A DNA stretch of 64,000 nucleotides from SIG589 sp045652465 (lineage in GTDB: Bacteria; Bacillota; Clostridia; Oscillospirales; Acutalibacteraceae), in contig JAZRUI010000003.1 of NCBI GenBank assembly GCA_045652465.1, positions 9,122-73,121 of the forward strand. The letters are read 5' to 3'. Positions 49,232 to 57,440 of this stretch are shown one piece after another. The position numbers and the translations under genes were made by a program. The stretch's first letter is position 1. Each line of letters begins with the position of its first letter. Under the pieces are notes generated by a model. It was not told the origin of the DNA and did not search any database. It saw only the letters and a program-made list of their open reading frames with translations.

Positions 49232-50561
49232 ATTTTACAACGGTTACGGAGTTTATCCCGTAATATTCAAATCGTTCCTTTGCGCTCGCATCTATCCGCT
49301 CGCCGCAAACAACTATAGGCACCGCAGGCGGGCAAGACACACTCGCAAATGCAAGCACCCTGCCGACACTTTCCTCCACGCTCACCTCTTCACACGGAGA
49401 AAGCATAGCCTCACGCACCGACATTACTCTCTCGGGAATGGTTGCCTTGGGCGCTAAAGCATTTATTGCCACACCCTTGGGAATCCCGAGCAATATATCC
49501 TGCAATTTTTTTATGTCGCCATCGCAAAGTTGGGGTGTGAACATAAGGGTAAGAAAATCGCGGTCACAAAACTCGCAAACAATACCCTGCTTTGCGAGGA
49601 TATCAGCCATTTCGCAACCTGTAAGTCCATAGGGCTTGCAGGATATGGTGAGTTTGAGCGGCTCATTGGAAATTACGGTATAGCCGTTTTCTATAAGCCT
49701 CGAGCGCAGTTTATCGAGTTTTCCTAAAAAGCTTGATAGCTTTTCGCGATAGCCGTTTGCAAGATAGGCATTTGCCGCATCGAGCGACTGCAATATAAGA
49801 TACGAGGGACTTGTTGAACCGAAAATGGATAACGCATTTTTCGCCTCAAAGGCAAACTCCCCGAAAACGGATTTTGAGATATGGAGATATGCGCCGCCGC
49901 CTAAAACCGGCAAGGTCTTATGCGCCGAATCGCAGCAAATATCCGCTCCGAGATCGATAGGATGCAAAGACTTCGCAAGGAATTTAAGATATGCGCCATG
50001 GGCGTTATCAACAAGCAGCAATACCCCATTTTTTCGGCAAACCTCGGATATTTGGGCAATATCAACGGTATTGCCAAGATAATCAGGGCTCGTAAGATAG
50101 ACTGCCGCGGGCTTTTCATCAGCTATCATATCCTCAAGCTGCTTTGCATTCGGCAAGCATGAAAGATAACTTTCATCCGCATCAGGATATATCCAATTTA
50201 CTTCGAAATCAAGCAACGCCGCAGCAGATAAAAATGACTTATGGGCATTTCTTCCCGCCAACACCAAGGGTTTTATTCCCCGCGCTTTTGCATATTTCAC
50301 CGCAAGATACAACATCGCGCGAATGCATTGCGAGGAGCCCTCGGTTGAATAAAATGTGTGCGCACCGAACAATTCGGAAGCGTTTTTTTCGCTCTCCGCA
50401 ATTATTCCTTTGGCTTCATATAGGCTGTCCGCTCCATCGATTTCGGTTATATCCATAAGCTCTACGCCCATATTTCCCCTGCCCTTATGACCGGGCATAT
50501 GCAGGCGAATAGGTTCACTCTCCGCATAGCGGCGAACAAAATCACAAATAGGTGTGTTCAT
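49230..50561 (-). CDS. Orn/Lys/Arg decarboxylase family PLP enzyme
   Basis: Fold type I PLP enzyme of 443 residues related to YaaO/SpeA-type basic amino acid decarboxylases. Features: RLHMPGHKGRG, the GADSLYEA loop, YSTEGSSQCIRAM, LLVDNAHGAYLKF and the PLP lysine in CDSAHKTLPVLGGGAYL. The substrate is uncertain. Its ATG follows the stop of the SCIFF maturase by 1 nt (TAAAATG), so translation is coupled. The C-terminal domain is short, about 70 residues after the core. Confidence 0.85.
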   Translation of the reverse strand: MNTPICDFVRRYAESEPIRLHMPGHKGRGNMGVELMDITEIDGADSLYEAKGIIAESEKNASELFGAHTFYSTEGSSQCIRAMLYLAVKYAKARGIKPLVLAGRNAHKSFLSAAALLDFEVNWIYPDADESYLSCLPNAKQLEDMIADEKPAAVYLTSPDYLGNTVDIAQISEVCRKNGVLLLVDNAHGAYLKFLAKSLHPIDLGADICCDSAHKTLPVLGGGAYLHISKSVFGEFAFEAKNALSIFGSTSPSYLILQSLDAANAYLANGYREKLSSFLGKLDKLRSRLIENGYTVISNEPLKLTISCKPYGLTGCEMADILAKQGIVCEFCDRDFLTLMFTPQLCDGDIKKLQDILLGIPKGVAINALAPKATIPERVMSVREAMLSPCEEVSVEESVGRVLAFASVSCPPAVPIVVCGERIDASAKERFEYYGINSVTVVK

Positions 50562-50562
50562 T

Positions 50563-51933
50563 TTATTCTCCCAAAGCGCGGTTAACCGCAACCATAATAG
50601 CGCATTCCATACGCTTGCGGAATAATTCACAGCCGTATTCATAAATGCCCTTTACGGAACCTGTTGCATGATAGGAGTTTGCCGCGCAGCCACCCGAGCA
50701 ATAAAGGCGCGCCCAACACTCGCGACATTCGGGACGGGAATAAACATTACACTCGGCGAATTCCTCGCGAGCGGCGATATTGGTAACGCCTGACCATATA
50801 TCGCCAAGATTGAATTTTTCCTCGCCAACAAACTGATGGCAGGGATAAAGATCGCCCCAAGGAGTTACCGCCATATACTCTGTTCCCGAGCCGCAACCCG
50901 AAATGCGCTTATAGATACAAGGACCGCCCGCCAAATCTATCATATAGTGATAGAATGTGAAGGGGTCGCCCTCTTTATCGCGCTTTATCATAAGCTCGGC
51001 AAGCTTTTCATATTGCTCTTTAACTATGGGCATATCCTCATCGGTCAGCCTTGCGGAATCGCCCTCGGCGCAAACCACAGGCTCCATGCTTAACTCGCGG
51101 AAGCCAAGAGAAAGCATCTCCTCGATATCCTTAACAAAATCGGGGTTTGCATGGGTAAATGTGCCGCGCATATAATAGTTCTTACCATCGCGCGATTCAA
51201 CAAATTTTTGGAACTTGGGAACTATGTTATCCCAACTGCCCTTGCCTGCATAGTCAACGCGGTAGCGATCGTGTATCTCTTTTCGACCATCAAGACTGAG
51301 CACTACATTCGAGCATTCGCGGTTGGCAAAATCGATAACATCATCATCAACCAATACACCGTTGGTAGTAAGGGTGAAGCGGAAGTTTTTGCCCTTTTCC
51401 TTTTCAATGCTGCGCGCATAGGCAACCAGTTGCTTAACAACCTCGAAATTCATAAGAGGCTCGCCGCCGAAAAAATCCACCTCGAGATTACGGCGCGTTC
51501 CCGAATTTTCTATAAGAAAATCGAGCGCGCGTTTTCCAACCTCAAAGCTCATCAAGGCGCGGTCACCATGATATTTACCCTGACTTGCAAAACAATAGGC
51601 GCAGTTTAGGTTACAGGTGTGCGCTATGTGGAGGCAGAGCGCCTTAACAACGCCTGCGGTCTTGTTTTTGAGTTCTCCCGCCATAGGCTCAAAGGTATCG
51701 CGGGTGAAAAGTTTGCCCGCCTGCTTCAGTTTATCAACCTGAACATAGCACTCGGCTATCTCCTCCGAGGCTATATCGGGAAAAAGACCCGAAACCTTGG
51801 CAATAACCTCTTCACGCGGCGATTTTTCAAAAAGCGAAATGATTTCATAGGCAACATCATCAACAGCATGGATCGAGCCTGAACAAATATCCAAAACTAT
51901 GTTATAGCCGCCTAATTTATACTGATGTATCAT
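50563..51933 (-). CDS. scfB: SCIFF peptide maturase (radical SAM/SPASM)
   Basis: Forms thioether bonds between Cys and Thr side chains of the SCIFF precursor. An N-terminal RiPP recognition element (about residues 1-90) precedes the radical SAM motif CNLNCAYC (CxxxCxxC, about 107-114). DFFGGEPLMNFE and FTLTTNGVL follow; the SPASM domain has CGSGTEYMAVTPWGDLYPC and CRECWARLYCSGGCAANSY. Length 456 is as in known SCIFF maturases. It lies behind scfA with a hairpin between them. Confidence 0.96.
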   Translation of the reverse strand: MIHQYKLGGYNIVLDICSGSIHAVDDVAYEIISLFEKSPREEVIAKVSGLFPDIASEEIAECYVQVDKLKQAGKLFTRDTFEPMAGELKNKTAGVVKALCLHIAHTCNLNCAYCFASQGKYHGDRALMSFEVGKRALDFLIENSGTRRNLEVDFFGGEPLMNFEVVKQLVAYARSIEKEKGKNFRFTLTTNGVLVDDDVIDFANRECSNVVLSLDGRKEIHDRYRVDYAGKGSWDNIVPKFQKFVESRDGKNYYMRGTFTHANPDFVKDIEEMLSLGFRELSMEPVVCAEGDSARLTDEDMPIVKEQYEKLAELMIKRDKEGDPFTFYHYMIDLAGGPCIYKRISGCGSGTEYMAVTPWGDLYPCHQFVGEEKFNLGDIWSGVTNIAAREEFAECNVYSRPECRECWARLYCSGGCAANSYHATGSVKGIYEYGCELFRKRMECAIMVAVNRALGE

Positions 51934-51950
51934 AAAAAATCTCCTTATGC

Positions 51951-51979
51951 AAAAATGCCGCCGAAAACGGCGGCATTTT
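51951..51979 (-). terminator. Hairpin between SCIFF precursor and maturase genes
   Basis: AAAATGCCGCC / GGCGGCATTTT stem with a T-run on the minus strand. As a partial terminator it would give more precursor than maturase mRNA. Confidence 0.85.
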
Positions 51980-51990
51980 ACACCTTACAA

Positions 51991-52140
51991 TTACTTGTCA
52001 GCCTTTTTCTCGCAGGGCTGGTTAGCAATACCGCAGCTGGTCTTGCAAGCCGACTGGCAAGAAGTTTGACATTCGCCGCAGCCGCCATTCTTTGCGCTTT
52101 CGCAAAGGTTGCGAGTTTCGATGGTTTTAATGTGCTCCAT
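51991..52140 (-). CDS. scfA: SCIFF ranthipeptide precursor
   Basis: Precursor of the SCIFF (six cysteines in forty-five) family, found across Clostridia. The 49 residues hold the core GGCGECQTSCQSACKTSC (cysteines at 21, 24, 28, 32, 36) and C43 in NQPCE; an additional C13 lies in NLCES. Thr residues in QTSC and KTSC are candidate thioether acceptors. ATG 52140 follows GGAGGTG. Proposed roles include quorum sensing; not established. Maturase scfB is next. Confidence 0.96.
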   Translation of the reverse strand: MEHIKTIETRNLCESAKNGGCGECQTSCQSACKTSCGIANQPCEKKADK

Positions 52141-52171
52141 AATAGCACCTCCATGTTTTTTCATTATATAA

Positions 52172-52200
52172 ATGTTACCATATGAGTGGTCTAAAGTCAA
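52172..52200 (-). promoter_or_regulatory. Promoter of the SCIFF operon
   Basis: Minus strand TTGACT (52195-52200), 17-bp spacer, TAACAT (52172-52177). Confidence 0.55.
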
Positions 52201-52237
52201 TAATAAAATGCCTTAAAACTCGGCGTTTTGAGGATAA

Positions 52238-53386
52238 TTACATAAGGCTTAAATAAAGCTCCTTGATTTCGGCAACGCTGGTTGCTCTCGGGTTACCGGG
52301 GCGGCAGGCATCATCATAAGCCGACTGCGCGAGGAAATCAACATCCTCGGGTTTAACGATATCCTTTAAATCGGCAGGGATGCCAACATCGGCGGAAAGC
52401 TTCTTAACCGCGTTGATAGCGGCAGCGCGAGCCTCTTCGATTGTCATCTTATCAACGCCGCAAACGCCCATAGCAACAGCAATATCACGATACTTCTCGC
52501 CTGTTGCAGGAGCGTTATATTCCATAACAGTGGGAAGAATTATAGCGTTTGCAACTCCGTGAGCTGTATCATAAAGGGCGCCGAGCGGATGAGCCATAGA
52601 GTGAACGATGCCAAGACCTACATTACTAAAGCCCATACCTGCGATATACTGACCGAGAGCCATACCCTCGCGGCCTGCATCCTCGCCTGCAACTGCGCCG
52701 CGCAGCGATTTTGCGATTATTTCAATCGCCTTGATATGGAACATATCGCTCATTTCCCAAGCACCGCCGGTTATATAGCCCTCGATTGCATGGGTTAGTG
52801 CATCCATACCTGTTGCGGCGGTAAGACCCTTGGGCATAGATGCCATCATATCAGGGTCAACTACTGCTACTACGGGAATATCATGAACATCAACGCAAAC
52901 CATCTTGCGGTTAAGCTCGGCATCGGTAATAACATAGTTGATGGTTACCTCTGCGGCTGTACCTGCAGTTGTCGGAACGGCGATAATGGGGGTGCACTTA
53001 TTCTTGGTGGGAGCAACGCCCTCAAGGCTCTTAACATCGGCAAATTCGGGATTTTCAATTATAATGCCGATTGCCTTTGCGGTATCCATAGAGGAGCCGC
53101 CGCCGATAGCAACGATGCAGTCAGCGCCGCTCTTTTTAAATGCCTCAACTCCGTTTTGAACATTTTCAATGGTCGGGTTTGGTTTAATATCGCTATATAT
53201 CTCATAGGGGATGGATGCAGCATCAAGAATATCGGTTACCTTAGCCGAAATTCCAAGTCTTAAAAGGTCGGGGTCGGAGCACACAAAGGCCTTTTTATAG
53301 CCTCTCGCATTAATCTCCGTTGCGATCTCGGCGATCGCACCCTTGCCATGATAACTGGTTTCATTGAGTACAAATCTGTTTGCCAT
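52238..53386 (-). CDS. fucO: Iron-containing alcohol dehydrogenase, lactaldehyde reductase type
   Basis: Group III iron-dependent alcohol dehydrogenase, 382 residues, NAD-dependent. NAD-binding AIGGGSSMDTAKAI (about residues 95-108), PTTAGTAAEVTINYVI, and iron ligands in GMDALTHAIEGY and GIVHSMAHPLGALYDTAHG. Most like FucO, which reduces lactaldehyde to propane-1,2-diol, but other diols or alcohols are possible. ATG 53386 follows AGGAGAG. It is monocistronic with its own promoter; no fucose genes are nearby. Confidence 0.85.
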   Translation of the reverse strand: MANRFVLNETSYHGKGAIAEIATEINARGYKKAFVCSDPDLLRLGISAKVTDILDAASIPYEIYSDIKPNPTIENVQNGVEAFKKSGADCIVAIGGGSSMDTAKAIGIIIENPEFADVKSLEGVAPTKNKCTPIIAVPTTAGTAAEVTINYVITDAELNRKMVCVDVHDIPVVAVVDPDMMASMPKGLTAATGMDALTHAIEGYITGGAWEMSDMFHIKAIEIIAKSLRGAVAGEDAGREGMALGQYIAGMGFSNVGLGIVHSMAHPLGALYDTAHGVANAIILPTVMEYNAPATGEKYRDIAVAMGVCGVDKMTIEEARAAAINAVKKLSADVGIPADLKDIVKPEDVDFLAQSAYDDACRPGNPRATSVAEIKELYLSLM

Positions 53387-53432
53387 AGAAATTCTCTCCT
53401 TGAAAAATATAGTTAGATTTAGCTCTTTATTT

Positions 53433-53461
53433 ATTTTACAGCGAGGAGCTAAAATAGTCAA
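53433..53461 (-). promoter_or_regulatory. Promoter of the iron alcohol dehydrogenase gene
   Basis: Minus strand TTGACT (53456-53461), 17-bp spacer, TAAAAT (53433-53438). No clear Rex operator overlaps it. Confidence 0.6.
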
Positions 53462-53532
53462 GTTGTAAGCGGCGTTATTATATTGTTGCAATAGCCTATG
53501 TTTTATTGTAAAATATCTACGGAGTTGATACT

Positions 53533-54555
53533 ATGCTTAACATTGATAAAATAAAGACCTATGGTCGCAGCCTAACCGATAATGGCATCACTGCCGATTG
53601 GAGCGCTGCGGGAATTGAGTTTACCGCCGAAACTTCGGGCGATATTTTTGTTACCGCCGAGTTTTGGGGCGAAGAAAATCTTTATTTTACCGCATATATA
53701 AACGGCGAGGAAAGCCGCATTTGCGTTAAAGATTTCCCCACCGATAAAAAGGGTGTATTCCGTTTTCCCGTTGCTCAAGGTCTCGAGGTGGGACGCTATA
53801 ATATTGCTCTCATCCGCCAAAGCGAAGCCGAGCGCGGTTGCGCTAAAATATTGGATATCGAGTTTGAGGGCGAATATCTTGAGCGCCCCGAGGATAACGA
53901 GCTTCTTATTGAATTCATTGGCGATTCTATAACCTGCGGCTATGCCAACCTCGCGAGTGCCGATATGGACCCCGAAATTTGCCGCACATCGGATTTTGAG
54001 GATGCAACCCAGTCGTATGCTTATCTAACCGCCTGCGCTTTAGGGCTCGATTTTTCGATGATAAGCCGCCAAGGAACGGGAATCGTTGCGGGATGGGACT
54101 TTTTGACCAACCCCATGGGCGCGATACCAAGGGTTTACCGCTTGAACAACTTCTATCGCGACAACACCCCCTATTGCCCTTCTCGCCTTGCGGATATTGT
54201 TGTTATCAATTTAGGCACAAACGATATTTATAAATTTTTAGGCGAAGAACGCGAGCCGACCCTCGGCGATGAGGATTTCATCGAAACCATTCATAAAGTT
54301 CTTTGCGATATTTATGAGTTTAACAATTCCCCGAAGATGGTTGTTGCGGTTGGAATGATGACCAACCAAACAGCTCATGAGCCGCTCTATCGTTGGTATG
54401 GCGAGGCGATTAAACGCTTCGAGGCCTCAAAGGGGGACAAAATTCATTTTTGCAATCTACCCGAAAACTATGACGGCGGCAAGGCGCATCCCTCGGTTGA
54501 GGGTCACCGCGCGGCGGCAGCAGTTTTAACCGATTTTTTAAAGAAAATTATATAA
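53533..54555 (+). CDS. SGNH/CE2-like carbohydrate esterase
   Basis: A 340-residue SGNH hydrolase with an N-terminal beta-sandwich (about residues 1-120), the CE2 arrangement known for xylan and glucomannan deacetylases. The catalytic Ser is in FIGDSITCGY (about residue 133), the oxyanion Gly and Asn in NLGTNDIYKF, and the His in KAHPSVEGH near the end. No signal peptide is present, so it acts in the cytosol on imported oligosaccharides. AGCS symporter follows after 12 nt. Confidence 0.85.
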   Translation: MLNIDKIKTYGRSLTDNGITADWSAAGIEFTAETSGDIFVTAEFWGEENLYFTAYINGEESRICVKDFPTDKKGVFRFPVAQGLEVGRYNIALIRQSEAERGCAKILDIEFEGEYLERPEDNELLIEFIGDSITCGYANLASADMDPEICRTSDFEDATQSYAYLTACALGLDFSMISRQGTGIVAGWDFLTNPMGAIPRVYRLNNFYRDNTPYCPSRLADIVVINLGTNDIYKFLGEEREPTLGDEDFIETIHKVLCDIYEFNNSPKMVVAVGMMTNQTAHEPLYRWYGEAIKRFEASKGDKIHFCNLPENYDGGKAHPSVEGHRAAAAVLTDFLKKII

Positions 54556-54567
54556 TAGGAGTTAATT

Positions 54568-55968
54568 ATGTTTGAGAAAATTATCGGCACAATGAATGAT
54601 GCTCTTTACAGCTACATTCTAATAATCGTTTTGGTGCTTGGCGGACTTTATTTCAGCCTTCGCACAAAATTCGTTCAGTTCAGGCTCTTGCCCGAGCAGT
54701 TTCGCGCCGTAACCGAAAAGCCGGCTGACGGCAAGGGAGTTTCCTCCTTCCAGGCGCTTATGGTTTCGACCGCTTCGCGCGTTGGAACGGGCAACATCGT
54801 CGGCGTTTCAACCGCTCTTTGTCTTGGAGGATTCGGCTCGGTTTTTTGGATGTGGGTTATCGCCTTTATTGGCGCCGCATCGGCATTCGTTGAGAGCACG
54901 CTGGCTCAAATTTATAAAAAGCGCGGTCCCGATGGCAGCTATGGCGGTCCCGCCCATTATATTGAGGCGGCAACCAAGAAGCGTTTTCTCGCCGTTATTT
55001 TCTCGCTCTTTTTGGTGCTGACCTATGGCGTTGGCTTTAATATGCTGGCATCCTATAACCTTCAGTCAACCTTCTCGGTTTATAAATTCTATAACGCCGA
55101 GAAAACCCCTTGGATTATAGGCGGAATCGTTGCCGTTCTTGTTGCGCTTTGCCTCTTCGGCGGCGGCAAAAGAATCGTTAAGGTAACCTCTTTTATCGTT
55201 CCCTTTATGGGCATTGCCTATATTTTAGTTGCGCTTGCCATAACCCTTATGAACGCCAATCTCCTTCCCTCGATATTCGAGCGCATCTTTAAAGAGGCAT
55301 TTGATTTCAAGGCGATTTTCGGCGGTTTCTCGGGCTCTTGCATTATGTTCGGCATCAAGCGCGGACTGTTTTCTAATGAAGCAGGTGTTGGTTCGGCGCC
55401 CAACGCTTCGGCATCCGCCGAGGTTTGCCACCCCGCAAAGCAGGGTCTTGTTCAGGTTCTTTCGGTATTTATTGATACAATTTTGGTTTGCTCGGCAACC
55501 GCGTTTTTATGCATGGCATCGGGAATCGAGCCCTCCTCCGCAATTTCGGGCGCGCCCTATGTTCAATTAGCGATTTCCAAAACTCTCGGCGAATTCGGCC
55601 CCGTTTTCATAACTGCGGCTATGATTCTCTTCGCATTCACTACCCTGCTCGGCAACCTTTATTATGTTGATAAGGCGTTTTCTTATATCCTAAAGAAAAC
55701 CCCGAGCAAAACCTTTAACACCATTTATTATATTATCGCCTCGGCAGTTATTTTGGTTGGTGCGGCATTAAGCGCCGACCTGTTATGGGGAATTGCCGAT
55801 GTTTTGATGGGACTTATGACCCTTATCAATATGCCGATTATCATCTTCCTCGGCAAATATGCCTTCCGCGCGCTCAACAACTTCACGGCGCAAAGAAAAG
55901 AGGGCAAGGAGCCAACCTTCAAGGCATCGGATATTAACCTGCCGCACAAGGTTGATTACTGGAACTAA
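54568..55968 (+). CDS. AGCS family sodium/alanine-glycine symporter
   Basis: Alanine or glycine:cation symporter, 466 residues with about ten membrane helices. Family motifs: SFQALMVSTASRVGTGNIVGVSTALCLGG-type stretch near residues 52-80, GPAHYIEAAT, KRGLFSNEAGVGSAPNASA and FAFTTLLGNLYY. The exact amino acid is not predictable. Ribosome site AGGAG before ATG. The stop is followed at once by the left 43-bp inverted repeat at 55972. Confidence 0.92.
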   Translation: MFEKIIGTMNDALYSYILIIVLVLGGLYFSLRTKFVQFRLLPEQFRAVTEKPADGKGVSSFQALMVSTASRVGTGNIVGVSTALCLGGFGSVFWMWVIAFIGAASAFVESTLAQIYKKRGPDGSYGGPAHYIEAATKKRFLAVIFSLFLVLTYGVGFNMLASYNLQSTFSVYKFYNAEKTPWIIGGIVAVLVALCLFGGGKRIVKVTSFIVPFMGIAYILVALAITLMNANLLPSIFERIFKEAFDFKAIFGGFSGSCIMFGIKRGLFSNEAGVGSAPNASASAEVCHPAKQGLVQVLSVFIDTILVCSATAFLCMASGIEPSSAISGAPYVQLAISKTLGEFGPVFITAAMILFAFTTLLGNLYYVDKAFSYILKKTPSKTFNTIYYIIASAVILVGAALSADLLWGIADVLMGLMTLINMPIIIFLGKYAFRALNNFTAQRKEGKEPTFKASDINLPHKVDYWN

Positions 55969-55971
55969 TAA

Positions 55972-56014
55972 AAAAACAGCAGCTCAAAAGAGGAGTACTC
56001 TTAAGGACAGTTTT
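55972..56014 (+). repeat. Left 43-bp inverted repeat
   Basis: Outer block AAAAACAGCAGCTC, a variable AGAG-N5-CTCT hairpin, inner block GGACAGTTTT. It begins 3 nt after the AGCS stop codon and could also act as its terminator. Confidence 0.85.
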
Positions 56015-56047
56015 AAGATTACTACAAATGTTATTTTATGAAAAATC

Positions 56048-56080
56048 TATTGGTCTGGGTATAAAATGCCTAGGCCAATA
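56048..56080. repeat. Hairpin with CCTAGG arm
   Basis: TATTGGTCTGGG pairs with CCTAGGCCAATA (two G-U pairs) around a 9-nt loop, upstream of the first island gene. The role is unknown. Confidence 0.5.
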
Positions 56081-56117
56081 TTTATTGCCGTAAAATATAT
56101 TATTTTTCAAAATCCTC

Positions 56118-56157
56118 TTGACATTCTTTAGAATTTGCGATAGAATTCTAATAGAAT
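56118..56157 (+). promoter_or_regulatory. Island promoter with TAGAAT repeats
   Basis: TTGACA (56118-56123), 17-bp spacer, TAGAAT (56141-56146). TAGAAT occurs at 56129, 56141 and 56152, spaced one helical turn apart, and the centre contains the palindrome TAGAATTCTA. This suggests a dedicated operator. Confidence 0.65.
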
Positions 56158-56181
56158 ATACAAAAGTTGGGAGAAAATTCT

Positions 56182-56529
56182 ATGAATTGCGAAAAGATTA
56201 TAGTTGAATTGTTAGGAAGAATTCAAGTGCTTGAGGAACAGGTGACGATACTGATGCAAGAAAAAAATCAAGTTCCCGAGCAAAATGCGAAGAAGATTTC
56301 TACAGATGACATTCGTCAGCATATTCTTGAATTGAAAATAGCAGCAAAAGATGGAGGAAAGAACTTTATCATTTTGAAATCGGGTGATATTCACAAGGTG
56401 TTGGGGCTTAAAAGCGCAATGCCGCAGGTTTGCAATGCAATGCGGCAATCTATGAACGAGGGTGATATTGTATTGCACACTACTCCAAGTGGCAATTCGT
56501 CAACTATTGAAATTCAATATAACGTTTAA
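56182..56529 (+). CDS. Unknown island protein A (115 aa)
   Basis: ATG 56182 is 8 nt after GGGAG. Residues 1-38 look like a short coiled coil (ELLGRIQVLEEQVTILMQEK), followed by a compact alpha/beta domain (about 45-115) with IRQHILELKIAAKDGGKNFIILKSGDIHKVLGL and AMPQVCNAMRQSM, then a strand-rich end. The second part could be a small winged DNA-binding fold, but no family is recognised. First gene of a three-gene operon within the inverted repeats; a regulator binding the TAGAAT repeats is an idea only. Confidence 0.7.
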   Translation: MNCEKIIVELLGRIQVLEEQVTILMQEKNQVPEQNAKKISTDDIRQHILELKIAAKDGGKNFIILKSGDIHKVLGLKSAMPQVCNAMRQSMNEGDIVLHTTPSGNSSTIEIQYNV

Positions 56530-56541
56530 TGGAGGCATATT

Positions 56542-56643
56542 ATGGCAAAGAGAAACAGTAGACTTGGTAGACGAGCAGGTTTATTTATAGGCGGTGCAAT
56601 GGTCGGCCTTATAAGAGGAATTTTTTTCAAAAACAAGTATTGA
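56542..56643 (+). CDS. Unknown island peptide B (33 aa)
   Basis: GGAGG 6 nt before ATG. The peptide is MAKRNSRLGRRAGLFIGGAM followed by VGLIRGIFFKNKY: a basic start, a short glycine-rich hydrophobic stretch (about residues 13-28) and a basic end, like a small amphipathic or membrane peptide. Toxin-like or membrane-anchoring roles are possible; nothing is known. It lies between proteins A and C with tight spacing. Confidence 0.6.
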   Translation: MAKRNSRLGRRAGLFIGGAMVGLIRGIFFKNKY

Positions 56644-56652
56644 GGTAAGATT

Positions 56653-56922
56653 ATGAGTTTATGGGAGTCAAATAACATTGACAAAGTGTGGACGAATATT
56701 TGCAAGCACGAGGGAGAAGTGTTTTACACGGTAACAAATAAAGAAATCAAATATGTTGTTAAAGATAATTACATTACTGTTGTTAGCATACCTTCTCACA
56801 CGAGAATTTCAAAAACAAATTTTGAGAAAGCTTTGGAAATGAATGTTTCCAAACCTTCTGAAATCAATCTCCGTGGGCGAGCTTATATTTACGGCATTAT
56901 AACAGATAGTCGAATAAAATAA
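56653..56922 (+). CDS. Unknown island protein C (89 aa)
   Basis: ATG 56653 follows GAGG. The protein has an N-terminal part rich in strands (VFYTVTNKEIKYVVKDNYITVVSI) and a C-terminal part with ISKTNFEKALEMNVSKPSEINLRGRAYIYGIITD, resembling a small nucleic-acid-binding or restriction-associated domain, though no family is certain. Last of three island genes read from the TAGAAT promoter. Confidence 0.65.
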   Translation: MSLWESNNIDKVWTNICKHEGEVFYTVTNKEIKYVVKDNYITVVSIPSHTRISKTNFEKALEMNVSKPSEINLRGRAYIYGIITDSRIK

Positions 56923-57021
56923 TTTTACGAAATAATAATTCTATGACATAAGTAACGCAAATGCACTTTTGACATTGATATGGCAAAGGTTCTTTGCTCA
57001 CCTTCCGGGAGATAGAAATGC
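56923..57021. other. Spacer before the nuclease unit
   Basis: No gene seen. GCAAAG-GTT-CTTTGC (56983-56997) is a small hairpin, and a TTGACA at about 56967 lacks a fitting -10. Confidence 0.4.
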
Positions 57022-57070
57022 CTCCCTTGTGTAAAGGGAGGTGGCACGCGAAGCGTGACGGAGGGATTGT
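57022..57070 (+). repeat. Left inverted repeat of the DUF559 unit
   Basis: Two-hairpin repeat: CTCCCTTGTGTAAAGGGAG, then a GCACGCGAAGCGTG-like hairpin and GAGGGATTGT. The mirror copy lies at 57416-57462. This sequence family is, from memory, widespread in gut Firmicutes. Confidence 0.9.
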
Positions 57071-57071
57071 A

Positions 57072-57440
57072 ATGCAGCGAAAACATAACAAAGACATCGT
57101 ACCAACCGCAAGAATGTTGAGAAAGAATATGACCAAAGAAGAAAAACACCTTTGGTATGATTTTTTGCGCACATATCCAGTTCGCTTTTCTCGTCAAAAG
57201 GTTCTCGGAAGGTATATTGTAGATTTTTACTGTGCAGAGGCAAAACTTATCATAGAGCTTGACGGTTCAGGGCATTATACCGAGCAAGGACAGCAATATG
57301 ATGAAGAAAGAACCGCCTTTCTTAAGGAATACGGATTGACAGTAATAAGAATACCGAATACTGAAGTACATAAAAACTTTCGGGGTGTTTGTGAATATAT
57401 CGATCACCTCGTAGAACAATCCCTCAGTCATCTTCGCTGA
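57072..57440 (+). CDS. DUF559 endonuclease-like protein
   Basis: A 122-residue PD-(D/E)XK-type protein of the DUF559 family, related to very-short-patch repair nucleases. Core: GRYIVDFYCAEAKLIIELDG (about residues 51-70) with the catalytic Asp and Glu, plus YDEERTAFLKEYGLTVIRI. ATG 57072 lies 1 nt after the left repeat, and the stop is within the right repeat, so the gene fills the unit exactly. The frame is open into the left repeat as well. A role in DNA repair or in mobility of the unit is unproven. Confidence 0.88.
   Translation: MQRKHNKDIVPTARMLRKNMTKEEKHLWYDFLRTYPVRFSRQKVLGRYIVDFYCAEAKLIIELDGSGHYTEQGQQYDEERTAFLKEYGLTVIRIPNTEVHKNFRGVCEYIDHLVEQSLSHLR

Noticed and set aside
53387..53532. 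Rex operator upstream of the iron alcohol dehydrogenase gene
   Set aside because: Only TATTG-N3-CAATA is seen; it does not match the longer Rex palindrome, so no claim is made.
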